Below are positions 36,326-47,942 of a stretch of DNA of 64,000 bases, one piece after another (the stretch's first letter is position 1; each line of letters opens with the position of its first letter). The stretch covers positions 1 to 64,000 of the forward strand of contig JABCRI010001113.1 of the NCBI GenBank assembly GCA_015143295.1, in the 5' to 3' direction. The notes beneath the pieces are model-generated. The model saw only the letters and a program-made list of their open reading frames with translations, did no database searches and had not been told where the DNA came from. Origin of the DNA: Tetracentron sinense (Eukaryota; Streptophyta; Magnoliopsida; Trochodendrales; Trochodendraceae). The position numbers and the translations under genes are program-made.

Positions 36326-38727
36326 TGTAAGCACCCCATTTTTACACCCCCCTAAGCCCTAGGACGAACCCTAGTGAAACCCTAGGACAACCCCTAAAAC
36401 CTTAGAACCCTAGGACCTAAGCTTTGGGCTCAAGGCCTATTACACTAGGACAAACCCTAGGAGAGCCCTAGACCAAACCCTAGACCTAGCCCTAGCTAAA
36501 CCCTAGCCCAAGACCTAGGACAAACCCTATGGGCTCAAGGCCCACTACACAACCCGTCCAAAAAACCACCAAATCCACAAGGCCCAAACACTTTAGGGCC
36601 CAAACTTGGGCCCACCTCAACCCATGAGGAGCACATGGGTGGGACCCACAACCCCTAAAACCAAATGGGCGGGAAATGCCTAAAATAGGTGCCCACTATC
36701 CCTTTTCGCCCAAGTGAGTTTAGGCCTGGCCCAAAATAGCATCAAAACTTTAATGTCGGTAATCGAATTACCTACATTCCTTTCTTAGCCTATATTGTGA
36801 ATGGAGGTAATTCAATTACCGACATTCTTGGATTTGCAGAAAACGCGTATGCAGGCTACACTGCAACCACCCTGGTTGCTTGGGACCTCCCCCATTGGTC
36901 CTCTTGACCTTCTTTAATACCCATAATGCCCTGGGGGGGTCCTCCACCTTCTCCTATAAATTCCAAGGCCCCCCATGCAAAACTCAGGCCACTTTCATCC
37001 TGTGTAAGCCTTGCCCAGGTATAGACAGGCACTCCCTTCCATATTAGCCTCACTAGAACACACCCCCTTGGCCACAGAACCTTCACCAGGCCCTCTAGTT
37101 CAGCTCAGGCCACCTGCAGACACCCAACTCCGCCCATAGCCACCGTAGAAGTCCCTTGACTGTGTAGGGCCACCTCCTGCCCTCTCTCTTTGTTCTCAAT
37201 AGTTGTAAGACCCCCTAGTCCTATTCCAAGGGTCTCCATTATTCTCCTTTTTCATGTACAGTAGCTACCCAGTCGAGGATAGAGGTTCTCTCACCTTGAC
37301 CATAGGTGAGGGGATTCCCCTAGAGGCTATACTCGGGTTCAATACCCACCCAATGCATGGAGCTCTCCCCGTAGGGTCTAGGGTTCCCTCAGTCCATGAG
37401 GGAACCCTTAGACCCCTGTTTGGTTCAAGTCCAGTGGGGGAAAACAAGGTTTTTTCGAAAAACTGCTAGTGGTCGGTAATCACATTACCGACCCTCTGAA
37501 ATTAGCCTAAAAAGTCTCTGTCCCCATTCAGTTTGACACTGAGCTTATTTTTGCACTGACTTCGGGCCCCTGTGGGGCCCACATGCCACATGTTCTGGGG
37601 TCCACCCCAGGCTTGTTGGAAAGCCCTTGACCTCCCCTAACTCCCTGCAAAATTTCAGCTTCAGGGGCCAAGCCTAACCATGGTTAGCAGGCCCCTAAAC
37701 ATGGGTCAAAACACTGTCCACAGTGTCGGCAGTTCAAATGCCTACATTACAGACTAATTTTTACCTGACTTTGGACCCCTGTGGGGCCCACACCTGGCCT
37801 ATTCAGAGGCTGAGACCTATATCATTTGAAAGATGGCACTCCCAGCTTTCTAACCTTGGTTTTGTTTTACCCAGGGGTGATTCCTAACCCTAGTTAATCA
37901 CCCACAAACTCTGGTTAAAATATTACTGAAATGGAGGTAATCCGATTACCTCCATTTTGTAATTTCTTGATTTTGGGCTTTGTGAAGGGCCCAAACCTGA
38001 TAGGTGGCAACTCTAGGCCCTGCCATACCCATTGGGCCCATCCTTGACTGACCTTGACCCTTAACCATGGTTAAAAGTGCCACCGGTTAATTTTTAACCA
38101 TGGTTAAGTACCACTTAACCCTACAAAAAATATAAAACAAATCCCTAAAAATCCATAAAAATACAAAGACCAAAATAAATCAATCTTGCTTGCTTGCTTG
38201 CTTTCTTAACCATGGTTAACACCTTTCTAACTGTGGTTAGACCCTACTTTGCACTTGACCAACCTGGTTAGTCAAACCCTAGCCTCTGGGCTAGACCCTT
38301 GACCACCTTGTACACACACACACCCCTAGCCTTGGCACGGGCTCATGTGACAGAACTACGCTCGGTCTGATCTCGCTATGTGAGTACGTAGGCAATCCAA
38401 CTCGGATTCGACCCTAACTTCCTAATCTAGCTTGTTTTACTTATTTTCTTAGAATAGTATTCCATTAAAAACTTTGGTATTTAATTAATTTTGAGATTAA
38501 ACTTGACATTAACTATAGGGAGTAGGTAACCATTTCTTAAATGGGGGTCCTGGGGTGCCTAACACCTTCCCCAGGGCTTAATTGAACCACTTACCCTAAT
38601 CTTTGCTAGACCACGTGCCTTATCCAAATACTTGCTTACCCTGGACCTATCCCTTAGAATGAATAGGTGGCGATTCTTTAAGTCAATCTTTGCTTTTTGT
38701 GGGCGGACCTCAAATCCCATGCTCACA
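36326..38727. mobile_element. 2.4-kb solo LTR (family D), private to unit 2
   Basis: Starts TGTAAGCACCCC, ends CATGCTCACA, 2402 bp, flanked by GAAAT at 36321-36325 and 38728-38732. Unit 1 has the empty site with one GAAAT (20600-20604). It is GC-richer than its surroundings and contains GAGTACGTAGGCAATCC near 38382, wording typical of plant LTRs. It is probably a Ty3/gypsy LTR, from its length and class of sequence. It holds a family of hairpins with core GGTAAT-NNN-ATTACC and repeated AACCATGGTT palindromes. Open frames inside it look accidental. Confidence 0.92.
36758..37950. repeat. Dispersed hairpins GGTAAT-NNN-ATTACC
   Basis: Four exact cores: 36758-36772 (loop CGA), 36806-36820 (TCA), 37475-37489 (CAC) and 37936-37950 (CCG). 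Two extend to longer perfect stems: 10 bp at 37471-37493 and 11 bp at 37931-37955. A decayed fifth member with GTCGGCAGTTCAAATGCCTA is near 37725-37745. The loop varies while the stem is kept. Confidence 0.85.
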
Positions 38728-38988
38728 GAAATTATAATGAGAACATCTCTAAAATCACGATAATCTTAAATGAGGGATATACGTAATATAAAAATGCTTT
38801 GATCGGTTTCTTACCTTGAAGCTAAATATTTTTTTATTATTTACATCAATGATTATTCTATTGATAGAAGGAAATTCATATTTACCTCTCTTGATCGCTT
38901 TCCCGCGATCTTACGCTTGCGAATAGGGATCGATCTGGATCTTCAACTCCCGTTATTTCTTCTCTGATTAAATCATTGAAATTCTCTA

Positions 38989-41157
38989 TGTCGCGCCCCC
39001 AAAACCCCACCTTGGTCATAATGGGACTTTGGGCTCGTGACATTTCTTAAATCTACTTAATCCCATAATATGCAAGGCAATACTAGATGAGAGCCTACAA
39101 ATTTCTTTTAACAATAACAACATATATATAAACGACTAAACCATAAAAATATAACCAAGTTTGGATCAACCATCATAACCCCCACAAAACTAAGTTTAAA
39201 GCAACATCATCTAAAGTATCATGAGTCTATTACAAATTTTCTCTTAGAGTATAACAAATTGAGGCCTAATAATATGCCACCTATCTAAATCTCGAGATTC
39301 CTCTATCGGAGGCTCACCTTCTTCTACTTCCTTGACGTATATCTCCTCAATCCACAGCTCTACCATGTATTCCGGCTTTATACCTATCGACAATAACAGG
39401 TTGACAGAGTATTGAAAACACTCAGCGTATATACATTCCAACTAACAATAGTAATAACACATGTAATACTCAGTATCAGGTTCATACCACAGTTACATAA
39501 TCAATGACAATTTCATTCGACATTAACGAAATCAGAGTGCGTTCTACATTAATGAAATCAGAGTGCGGAAACATGTGAGTATATCATAACATCATCTTGA
39601 CTTGTGTACTTGTGTGACTTTTCAACATGTACAAGTGCGAAACATATGCATACTCATACATGTTCATGATAAGTAATTAGTCATATCAACGTATAATTCA
39701 TAGTGTTTTTGTCCCGTTAACGCATAATGTCATTGTGTTTATCCCGTCAACGCATAATGTCATTGTCTTTGTGTTGTCAACTTATAATTCAAAGTATGCC
39801 CATGTTGAGTAACATAGTCGCAACAATGCATAAAGTGGTATGTTCGTAACCAAGTGGATATTCTTTCAGAGCATAATACGTGGCATGTCCATGTTCAATG
39901 CATGATCTTGTGAGACATGTGAATCCGTGAACCTTAATTTCTACCATGCATGTGAAAAATGTGCTTAAGTGTCATTATTGGAATTCGAATCGGTCATCCC
40001 TTAGCAGACTTCCTCTAGGTTTTGGCCTAGTTAGAGAATTCCTGACCTAGAAGACTTCCTCTAGGTTTTGTCCTACCTGAATACCGATCACCATACAAGA
40101 TTGATAGGGTAAAGTTTAATACACTAATCACTAATAATTCCCTATCATAAGTACGCATTTTCCAAGACACACTAGTAAACATTAAAATCACAATTTCACT
40201 TCTATAATTCAATTCATTCCACCACTCACACATAATTCCACATTTCTTCTACAACTTTAACTCATTCTCCACACACATCACCCATAATCCATAGTCATAC
40301 ATTCAACCCTTCCTCCATAGTATTTCCCATTCTCCATTCATCACATCCATATCATTTTATAACATTTCCATTTCTATAATACTCAAAACGTGTATAATAA
40401 AACCCTTAATGCATATAAAATTCACATTTCATGTTCCAATATCCATAATTTTTGCATAAATATGAGAACCATACATAAATATTCATTCTCTTCATTCTAG
40501 AACATAAAAAACCATAATAGAGGTATGTTGGAGAGTATATCGACCTTAGGGATCATTTCTTTTTATCCAAATCACTCCAAGAAGGCTTGAGGAGTGATCT
40601 GCAAGCTTTCTTCTTCTCCCTTGAGCAATTTCTTCCTTCACAAGCAAGCCAACTCTTAGAAACCCTAGGTTTCTCCTCTACTTTACCAAATTAGGATTTG
40701 AAGACTTAGGGATGTCAAACCTTCGAAATAGAAGGTCTATTTATAGCCTTGGGGTTTTAAAAACCCCAAAATACCCTTAAAATCTAGCAAAAGGGGAAAA
40801 TCATAACTCTGCGATGGGCGGTCGACCAGGTGGCTTAGGAGGCCCCTTGTTTGCACAAAAATCCCACCAGTCGGTCGACCGGCTAGGTGGGCGGTCGACC
40901 GGGTGGCTTGCACACCTTCTGTCAACCCTTTTCCAATACAGTCGGTCGACCAGGTAAGCTGGGCGGGCGACCGACAGAGCTATTTCCCCCTTTTTTTTCT
41001 TTTTCTTTCTTTTTCTTCCTACATTGGCTTACTATTTTAACTATATTAAACATGCACACGTGCAGTAATTAACACAAATAATATCACTCATACTTAGTTG
41101 ACTAATTTATCCTTGATATTTACAAAAACTATATCGAATTAGATTCGGGACTCTACA
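38989..41157. mobile_element. Nested solo LTR family B, unit 2
   Basis: Starts TGTCGCGCCCCC, ends GGGACTCTACA; flanks CTCTA (38984-38988) and CTCTT (41158-41162). The insertion is the same as at 20861-23003. Includes the GGTCGACC-rich patch at 40810-40980. Confidence 0.85.
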
Positions 41158-41460
41158 CTCTTCGTCTTTCCCTCTCTCTAAATCTCTTAGAAAACTCTAT
41201 TCTCTCCCTCTCTTAGGTTTAGGAGGCTCTTGGAACCCTAGACTCGTGAAATAAGGACTAAATAGTCAAAATTTCAGAATTTACATTTTTTCGGAAAAAT
41301 CACCGTTCTCCGTGATCGATCGGCCATAGAGTGTCAATCGATCGACGCCCCCTCCCTATTTTTTTAAGTCTTTTGCTACTTTTTTATTAGCTTCAAACTC
41401 ATTCAATTAAATCATTGAAACTGCTAAAAATGAGCAATTTATTTGGGTTTCTACAATAAA

Positions 41461-41793
41461 CCCTAAACAGGATCTGTGAGATACGAAAAATAGACAAAAA
41501 CAGATCACAAGCACAAGCACAAGAAAACCAGATTGATGTGGTTCCCTCAAGTTGAGGTACTTCCACAGAGTCACCAAGATTTTCACTATGAACTAGAGCA
41601 AAAGAAAATTACAGAACTAGGCTACATAACTAAATGCGAAAGTACCAGAGTACCCCTACCCCCAAAAATATTCAGTGAGAATAGAGGTAGGATGTTCAGT
41701 CCGAAACGGCTCCACATTACCTATCAAGATGCCTATACAAAATGTTTGGGTGTAAGACTTACTCAGAAGAGGCCTGATTGAGTAGCTTGTAGG
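41461..41793. other. Older copia-LTR-like sequence, unit 2
   Basis: Counterpart of 23298-23630 (GATGTGGTTCCCTCAAGTTG, ACTTCCACAGAGTCACC). No gene. Confidence 0.5.
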
Positions 41794-43404
41794 TGTAACA
41801 ACCCCAAAATCCTACAAGGCCAAAATAGGACTTTGGAATCGTCACATTTCCTTAACCTGCTTAAAATCCATACATACAAGGCGTACTAACACGAGTCTCC
41901 AAAATGAGGATAATAAAATTTTGATATATATAAAACCAAGTCATCCCGCTCAAGTCTATGCTCAACATAACCACCCACAATAAACAATAGTCTAATACCC
42001 AATTGTAAAGTAATCCAATGAGCAACATCATCTAAAAGTCTATTACAAATCTCTTAAACAAAACAAAACATGAACTAGTAGGTGTAACCATCCAAGCCTC
42101 CGGCTTCCTCCTCGGAAGGCTCACCTTCTCCTCCTTCCTCGACATATGCCTCCTCAATCCACGGCTCCGCCTTGTGCTCTTGCTCTAAACTTGCCAAGAC
42201 AAAGTCTGGTTGAGTACAAAAGTACTCGGTGTATATAAAATCCAACCAACAATAATAATATACTTGCACTTAGTTAGAACCATAACAATAGCATAATTAC
42301 ATAATCAGAGTATGGAAGAACATGTGCTCATATACATCATATCATCACTTTGACTCGTGTACTTGTGAGAACCTTAGACTTAGAAGACAATATACTTATG
42401 AAATGCTTATGCTTATGAGACCACGTGCTTGTGAGATGCTTTTGCTTATGCACTTATTCAGAACATACATTGACATGTCGCTCTTGGAGGATATGGACCA
42501 TGCCTATGTAATTACCTAACTGACATGCCGTTCTTGGAGGATACGGACCATGCCCAAGCCATGCTTATTCAGAATTTCATACGTATGCCATGCTTATGCT
42601 TATGAATCTTGAGCAGCTTATTCAGAACATGCACTTATTCAGATCCCTCATTGGGCTTATTCAGAATGACAGGCGTATGCAATGCTTATGCTTGTGGTGC
42701 ACATATGTGACTTGTGAGACACTTATCTTAACATACACGTGCGTTGTGCATAAGTGTCGTAATTAACATTCGAGTAGGTAATTGCTTAGATTCCGATCTC
42801 CCACCATGGAAACTCTACTATGGTGTCCCATACCATATAGTTAGAGAATTCCCGGTTTGAGAGATTTTTCTCTAAGTTCTTACCTTCCCGAATATCAATT
42901 ACCATGCACATAATTAAGCATAACTTAACGAGCAATAACGTACATATATATCCTATCATGTTTCTTAGCATAATTCATTATCAATTCCCAACAATTTCAT
43001 AGTGATATTTTAGTATTTATCCTCTCAAGCATTTTCACAAACACCTTGGGTACGTAGATTATGAATCCATTGCTTTTCCACATTTCCAACATTTCATCAA
43101 ACCATAATTCATCCATACAATCCACATCCACATATTAATCACATCCTCCATACATTTCATCCACATTATTAATCCATATTTCCATCCATAATAGCTTAAT
43201 TCATATAAAATTATGGAAAAACAAATTTAATTTCTATTTCTATCATATTAACATTCACAAAACGTTATAATAGAATTGATTTGGATAGTATATCGACCTT
43301 AGGAATCCTTCCCTTGGATCCAAGTCGCTCTCAAGATGATTTGGGAAAGATTTCCAAGCTTTCTCCTCCTTGTAAGAGCAATCTTCACCTTCATCAAGCA
43401 AAAC

Positions 43405-45106
43405 TGTAAAGTCCATGTTTTTGTATTGGCATATTCCGGTGTCAAAACAAGTGAGTCTAGGTGTATAGGAGTGGTTCTTGTGTCATTGCCGTCAAGCATC
43501 CACGACAAGTGAAGTTGAAGCGCGTTGAAGAATCGCTTGATCCACTCGGATGATCATTTCCTTTATAGGATGGTAAGTGACCTAGAGACCATGTGACCAT
43601 AGGTGGGATTTGAACTAGAATAATCCTAACATGATGCCTTAGGTGGTAAAAGTGTCCTAGTCTAATCATACGGACTCTAGGTGATGAGATAAGTAGTGCA
43701 AAACAAGTTAACAATGCTGAAATATTTTCAAAAAACCAAGGTTCCTTGTTTTGCGCATATCTCCCAAACCGTTGGTTATATTTTACTCTATAATATGTCA
43801 AATAGACCGTGTCGAAAATAGCTACAACTTTCATGAAGGGACCGAGATCTGAAAATGAAGTTTTAAACCCTAGGTGATGAGATAAACAGTGCAAAACTTG
43901 TTTTAAAATCTGTAATTTTTTCAAAAACCAAGGTTGCTTGTTTTGGGTATATCTCACAAATCGTAGCTCATATTTTGCTCTATAATATGTCAAATAGACC
44001 GCATTGAAAAGAGCTACAAATTTTGTGAAGAGACTGAGAGCTGAAAAGGATGTTTTAAAATTATTTTTAGCCTCAAGGTCTACCCTGGGCGTTTTGGGTC
44101 GACCCTAAATAGCCAAAAAACTGTATGGGGAAATTGGACAGCAAGATGGTTTTTTGAGGGTCGACCCTAAGGGACCTTTTGGTCGACTGAAGGTGTATTT
44201 TTGGTCGAATGAATGTGCCCCATGGGTCGACCCTGATATGGGGGTTTTGCTAAAACGATTCCTTGGTTCCTTCTTTGTTTTTTAACCTATTTTAGCAACT
44301 TCTAAGCACCGTTTTTTATTCCCTTTATATATAGAACCCTTCCATTCCGTGGAGTACAACTTAGGGAGTGTGTGGAGATGGTTTTTAAGTTTCTCCAGAG
44401 GTTATAAAACCTATGGAAATTGGTGCTCTCCTCCTCTTTTGTTAATGCTTTTAACCTAAAGTTTGCAAGCCCAAAGTTCCACTTTTGCTTGTTTGGACTT
44501 GTGCATTGAAGGAGTCCATCTAGGTGATGATTCTTATCAAACCATCAACCCGTTCTGGATAGAACACCTTGGCCGGAGTGTTCCAGAGCCTTTCCGAAGG
44601 AGATCAATCCGAGAAGGATTGTGGTAGAGTGATTTGGTCGGTGGAATCCGAAGCCATCATTGACGAAGATCGATCGGAAGATCGTGGACTATTTTCGAGA
44701 AACAAAGAGAAGTACAAGCGGCTGTGGTTGATCACGGGACTTGAGAGTACGTGGTGAATTTTTGAGGAGTGGAGGACTAAGGACTGAAGGATCGTGGTGT
44801 CGAGTACAAAGGAGTCAAGTTCGAGTCTTGTAAGTTCTTGTTTATTTTGTCTTAGTGGATTCTCATGGCTGGACTAGGTCCCGTGGTTTTTCCCGGAAGG
44901 GTTTCCTCGTAAAAATCCTTGTGTTGTGGTTTGCTTGGTTTTCCTTATTCCGCACTTAAATTTTATCATCCCTTAACTAAATAACTTAATTGTTAAAATC
45001 ATAAAAAGGCTTGATAGACTTTTAGGGAAACTTAACCATCCCCTTGAGCTTGTGAGATTCTCAACTCAAACCATAGATTTGGGATTCACCGAATTTTGAT
45101 TTTTCA
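43405..45106. mobile_element. Solo LTR family E, private to unit 2
   Basis: Starts TGTAAAGTCCATG, ends TTTTTCA, 1702 bp. Flanked by AAAAC (43400-43404) and AAAAT (45107-45111), a 5-bp duplication with one change. The empty site AAAAC is at 25182-25186 in unit 1. It includes a two-copy tandem repeat (43681 and 43874) and GGGTCGACCC palindromes (44095-44232). A diverged reverse copy lies at 501-1107. Confidence 0.88.
43681..44060. repeat. Two-copy 193-bp tandem repeat
   Basis: Copies starting GTGATGAGATAA at 43681 and 43874 share CTATAATATGTCAAATAGACC and TTTTCAAAAAACCAAGGTT-like blocks. A long minus-strand open frame across them (43457-43993) is a by-product. Confidence 0.75.
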
Positions 45107-45967
45107 AAAATCCTCTTAGGAACCCTAGGTTTTCTCTCTTATCTTGCCAAAAATATCACTAAAGGTGATGTGTGGGGTCCCAAGGCTCGAGCAAGCCTTA
45201 AAAAGCTAAGGGAGTGAGGGTCAAAAGACCTAAAAGCCCTTAATGAAATTCTGAAAAAAATGCAAAAGACCGATCGATCGGTGCTTAGAACCGAGCGATC
45301 GGTTGAAAACACCCACTCTGGAAATTTTTCCCATACAAAATTTTGGACCAGTCGATAGATACCGATCGATCGGTTTTGGATCGATCGATCTCTACTTTTG
45401 ACCGAGCGATCAGTTTTGTACCGATCGATCTCTCTTAAGACCGATCGATCAGTACTCTGAAGTTTTGATACTTAGTCCATTTTACTGATTCGGCCATAAC
45501 TTTGGACTTGCTCAACGGATTTTGACGATTCAACTTGCGTTGGACTTTTCTTTCGAAGGGACACAACTTTCATGTTTGACGCAAATCCTAACTCAAAGTT
45601 TTAAATTGTCTAAGTGGGCCCACAAGTGGATTGATCTGCAATTTCATCAGACAGAACATCGGAAAACCCACTTTTGATTAGCTTAGACTCAAAATCTGGA
45701 AAAACATTAAACATGAATCTCGAAGAGGATTCCAATACCTTTCTAGTGGTTCAAGAATCACTCACTACCGATAAAAGGTGACAAAACTAGAGCTTTCTAA
45801 AATTCATGGTGTGTTAAGACCTCCCTCCCTTTACAACTTTGATTAAGCCTAGATCACACCACACTGATTAGATATAAATCCACAAACATTAAAACATCAC
45901 AAGGACTATAATACTCCTAATACTTGAAATAAAAACATGAAAAAAAGATTTGGGTCACTACAGTAGG

Positions 45968-46941
45968 CAACCAAGTTAAGAAAATCTTATAATTACAAAC
46001 ACCATGGGTATGTAGGATTTTTGGCAAGGAATTTATAGAATATCCCTTGATTTTTCAGCCAAAATGACCCACCATTTTTTTATTAAAAGATCCCATAGAC
46101 TCATGACCCAACACTAGCCAATCATTTGCTCATAACCCATTTACTAACTATTCATGAGCCATAATCCATATACTAATGGGTCGTTTGGATTGGATTTTAT
46201 TAGCCTAAAATCAATTGTGATAAAACTGATTGTGTAGAAATAAATGGTCAAATAATCACTTTTACGAATAATAGTTTTAGGGTACCCAAATTAAACCTTT
46301 TTTTGGATGGAACCTAAATTACAACTTAACAAGGTTATTTTGAGAATTGCATAAAAGGATTTAATGGGCAAAAATACCCATATTTAGAATTACATAAAAG
46401 GTTTTAATGGACGGAAATATCCTTCTTTTATATATGTAATTCCCAAACTATCCCTATCATAAGGCATATTTTGGGTTGCTTCGATTATAATCTCTTCAAC
46501 CGAAGCTCCTATTCATAGTTAATCTCTTACAAAATACACTTTTTAATCACCTGGAAGCTAAAATGTTAGAACAAATGAACATATACCAACACTATTATCC
46601 AGGGCTGTGGCCTAATCCTATTTACAATGCAAAAAACAATATATTTCACTTAACCATATTTACCATACAAAAAAAAAAAAATTTCACTAAGTAACCTTTT
46701 TAAAATTGAGATTAATTATGAACAAGAGGAGCTCAAAAATATACCATTCTTTTTTTCTTTTTTTCTTTTTTTTTTTGGTGTCGGCATCATTTACCTAACT
46801 CAAAAATATACCATGATAGGGGTATTTATGGAAATCAAAAAATTAAATGATACAAATACCCCTCCTATATATTTGTAATTTCCAAACTATTACCGCATTT
46901 GACATTTTTGGGGGGTTGCTTCGTTAAAATCCGTACTTTCT
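45968..46941 (+). promoter_or_regulatory. Displaced promoter region of the unit 3 kinase
   Basis: Aligned with 26084-27130 upstream of the unit 2 kinase, including the candidate TATA box TATATATTT at 46866 and the following ACATTTTTGGGGGGTTGCTT. Alignment stops near 46930, where MULE-related sequence starts. The 5' UTR that should follow is about 8.9 kb away at 55846. Confidence 0.7.
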
Positions 46942-47105
46942 GGGGAAAGTACGGAAATAGGCTTTGGTTTTTGAACAATTACGGAAACCAGCTCCCTTTT
47001 CAGGGAGTTATTTTTTCCAGCCTCCACGCGTGTGTAGAGCTGAAGCGTGCGGGAGGGCTTGTGAGAATGTCCAAAATGCCCCCGTAAAAACTTAACAGTT
47101 TATGT
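46942..47105 (+). repeat. MULE left terminal inverted repeat
   Basis: Runs from GGGGAAAGTACGG to CAGTTTATGT. It matches the complement of 55681-55845, including GGCTTTGGTTTTTGAACAAT and CCTCCACGCGTGTGTAGAGC. Weaker similarity continues inward to about 47180 (ATTTCGAACG). Confidence 0.9.
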
Positions 47106-47412
47106 TTCACTGTTCTTTCTCACTATCTCGAATACAACTTAGATTACCCTACCTATTTCGAACGAAGAACAGAGATAACCCTTTCACCATCTCGAACAGA
47201 GAATACCATTGCATCAGAGATTCCGGTTCCCTACAAAGTAGATTAATCCTACATCATAGTTTAATTAAAGAAGAAGAAGTGGAAGTAAAGGAAGAAGAAT
47301 AAGAGGAAAAAGAAGAAGAAGAAGGAACTCATTCTTCGTCACTCGTTCCCTACAACCTTCAGATTAAGAGGTATGTGTAAAATATTGAAATCAAACTTCC
47401 TTTACACAGTTT

Positions 47413-47560
47413 AAATTCGAGATAATAAGTCTCGAATTTATTAGGTTGAATTCGAGATAACCATATAGAATTCGAGATAACAGTCTAGAATTCGAGATGG
47501 TTATCTCGAATTCTATATGGTTATCTCGAATTCAACCTAACAATCTCGAATTCAGAATTA
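47413..47560. repeat. GAATTC palindrome array 1
   Basis: Repeats of AATTCGAGATAACCAT and its inverse at roughly 20-base spacing, starting about 300 bases inside the left terminal repeat. The units alternate orientation, so strands read alike. Confidence 0.85.
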
Positions 47561-47782
47561 AGCCTTAATATTTATTAGTGTGAAGAAGGAACTGGTTCTT
47601 CCCATGTATTACCCTGTAGGGGAAGGTATATTCATTATGGAACCTTAAAATTAACAAAATTGAAACCCTAAAACCTAAGGAACATAAACCCTAAGAAACT
47701 AAAACCCTAACGAAGATAAACCCTAAACCCTGATAGAAAAACCCAATGTTTCTTTCAACATCCTGAATTGGAGAAAACAATC

Positions 47783-47875
47783 ACGAATTCGAGATTATTA
47801 TCTCGGATTCGAGATGACCATCTCGAATTCGAGATAACCATCTCGAATTCAGGACTGTAATCTCGAATTTATGAC
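47783..47875. repeat. GAATTC palindrome array 2
   Basis: Four to five units with CACGAATTCGAGATTATTAT, CTCGAATTCGAGATAACCAT and CTCGAATTCAGGACTGTAAT, directly before the Ulp1-type gene. Confidence 0.85.
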
Positions 47876-47942
47876 TATTTATTTTGGAATTCAGTTTTTC
47901 TATGTATTACTAAGCAATTTTATTAATACTTGCAGATTCAAG

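Larger units (their letters stand above)
34491..41455. mobile_element. Solo LTR family A, unit 2, twice interrupted
   Basis: Starts TGTCGCACCCC, ends GGGTTTCTACA, flanked by ATAAA at 34486-34490 and 41456-41460, exactly as in unit 1. It holds two nested LTRs: the private one at 36326-38727 and LTR-B at 38989-41157. No genes. Confidence 0.9.
41794..45962. mobile_element. Solo LTR family C, unit 2, interrupted by LTR-E
   Basis: Starts TGTAACAACCCC, ends GGTCACTACA, flanked by GTAGG at 41789-41793 and 45963-45967, as in unit 1. It carries the private insertion 43405-45106. Its CGATCG-rich patch is at 45265-45450. Confidence 0.9.

Noticed and set aside
36856..37469. Open frames inside LTR-D
   Set aside because: They lie in an LTR defined by target duplications and an empty site. 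The frames are short and overlap on opposite strands.
43457..43993. 178-codon minus-strand open frame
   Set aside because: It spans the two-copy tandem repeat of LTR-E, which explains the internal similarity. No domain and no support outside this LTR.
47102..47302. Short open frame ending in Glu-rich text
   Set aside because: It lies in the purine-rich region just inside the MULE terminal repeat and mirrors a pyrimidine-rich tract at 55555-55630.
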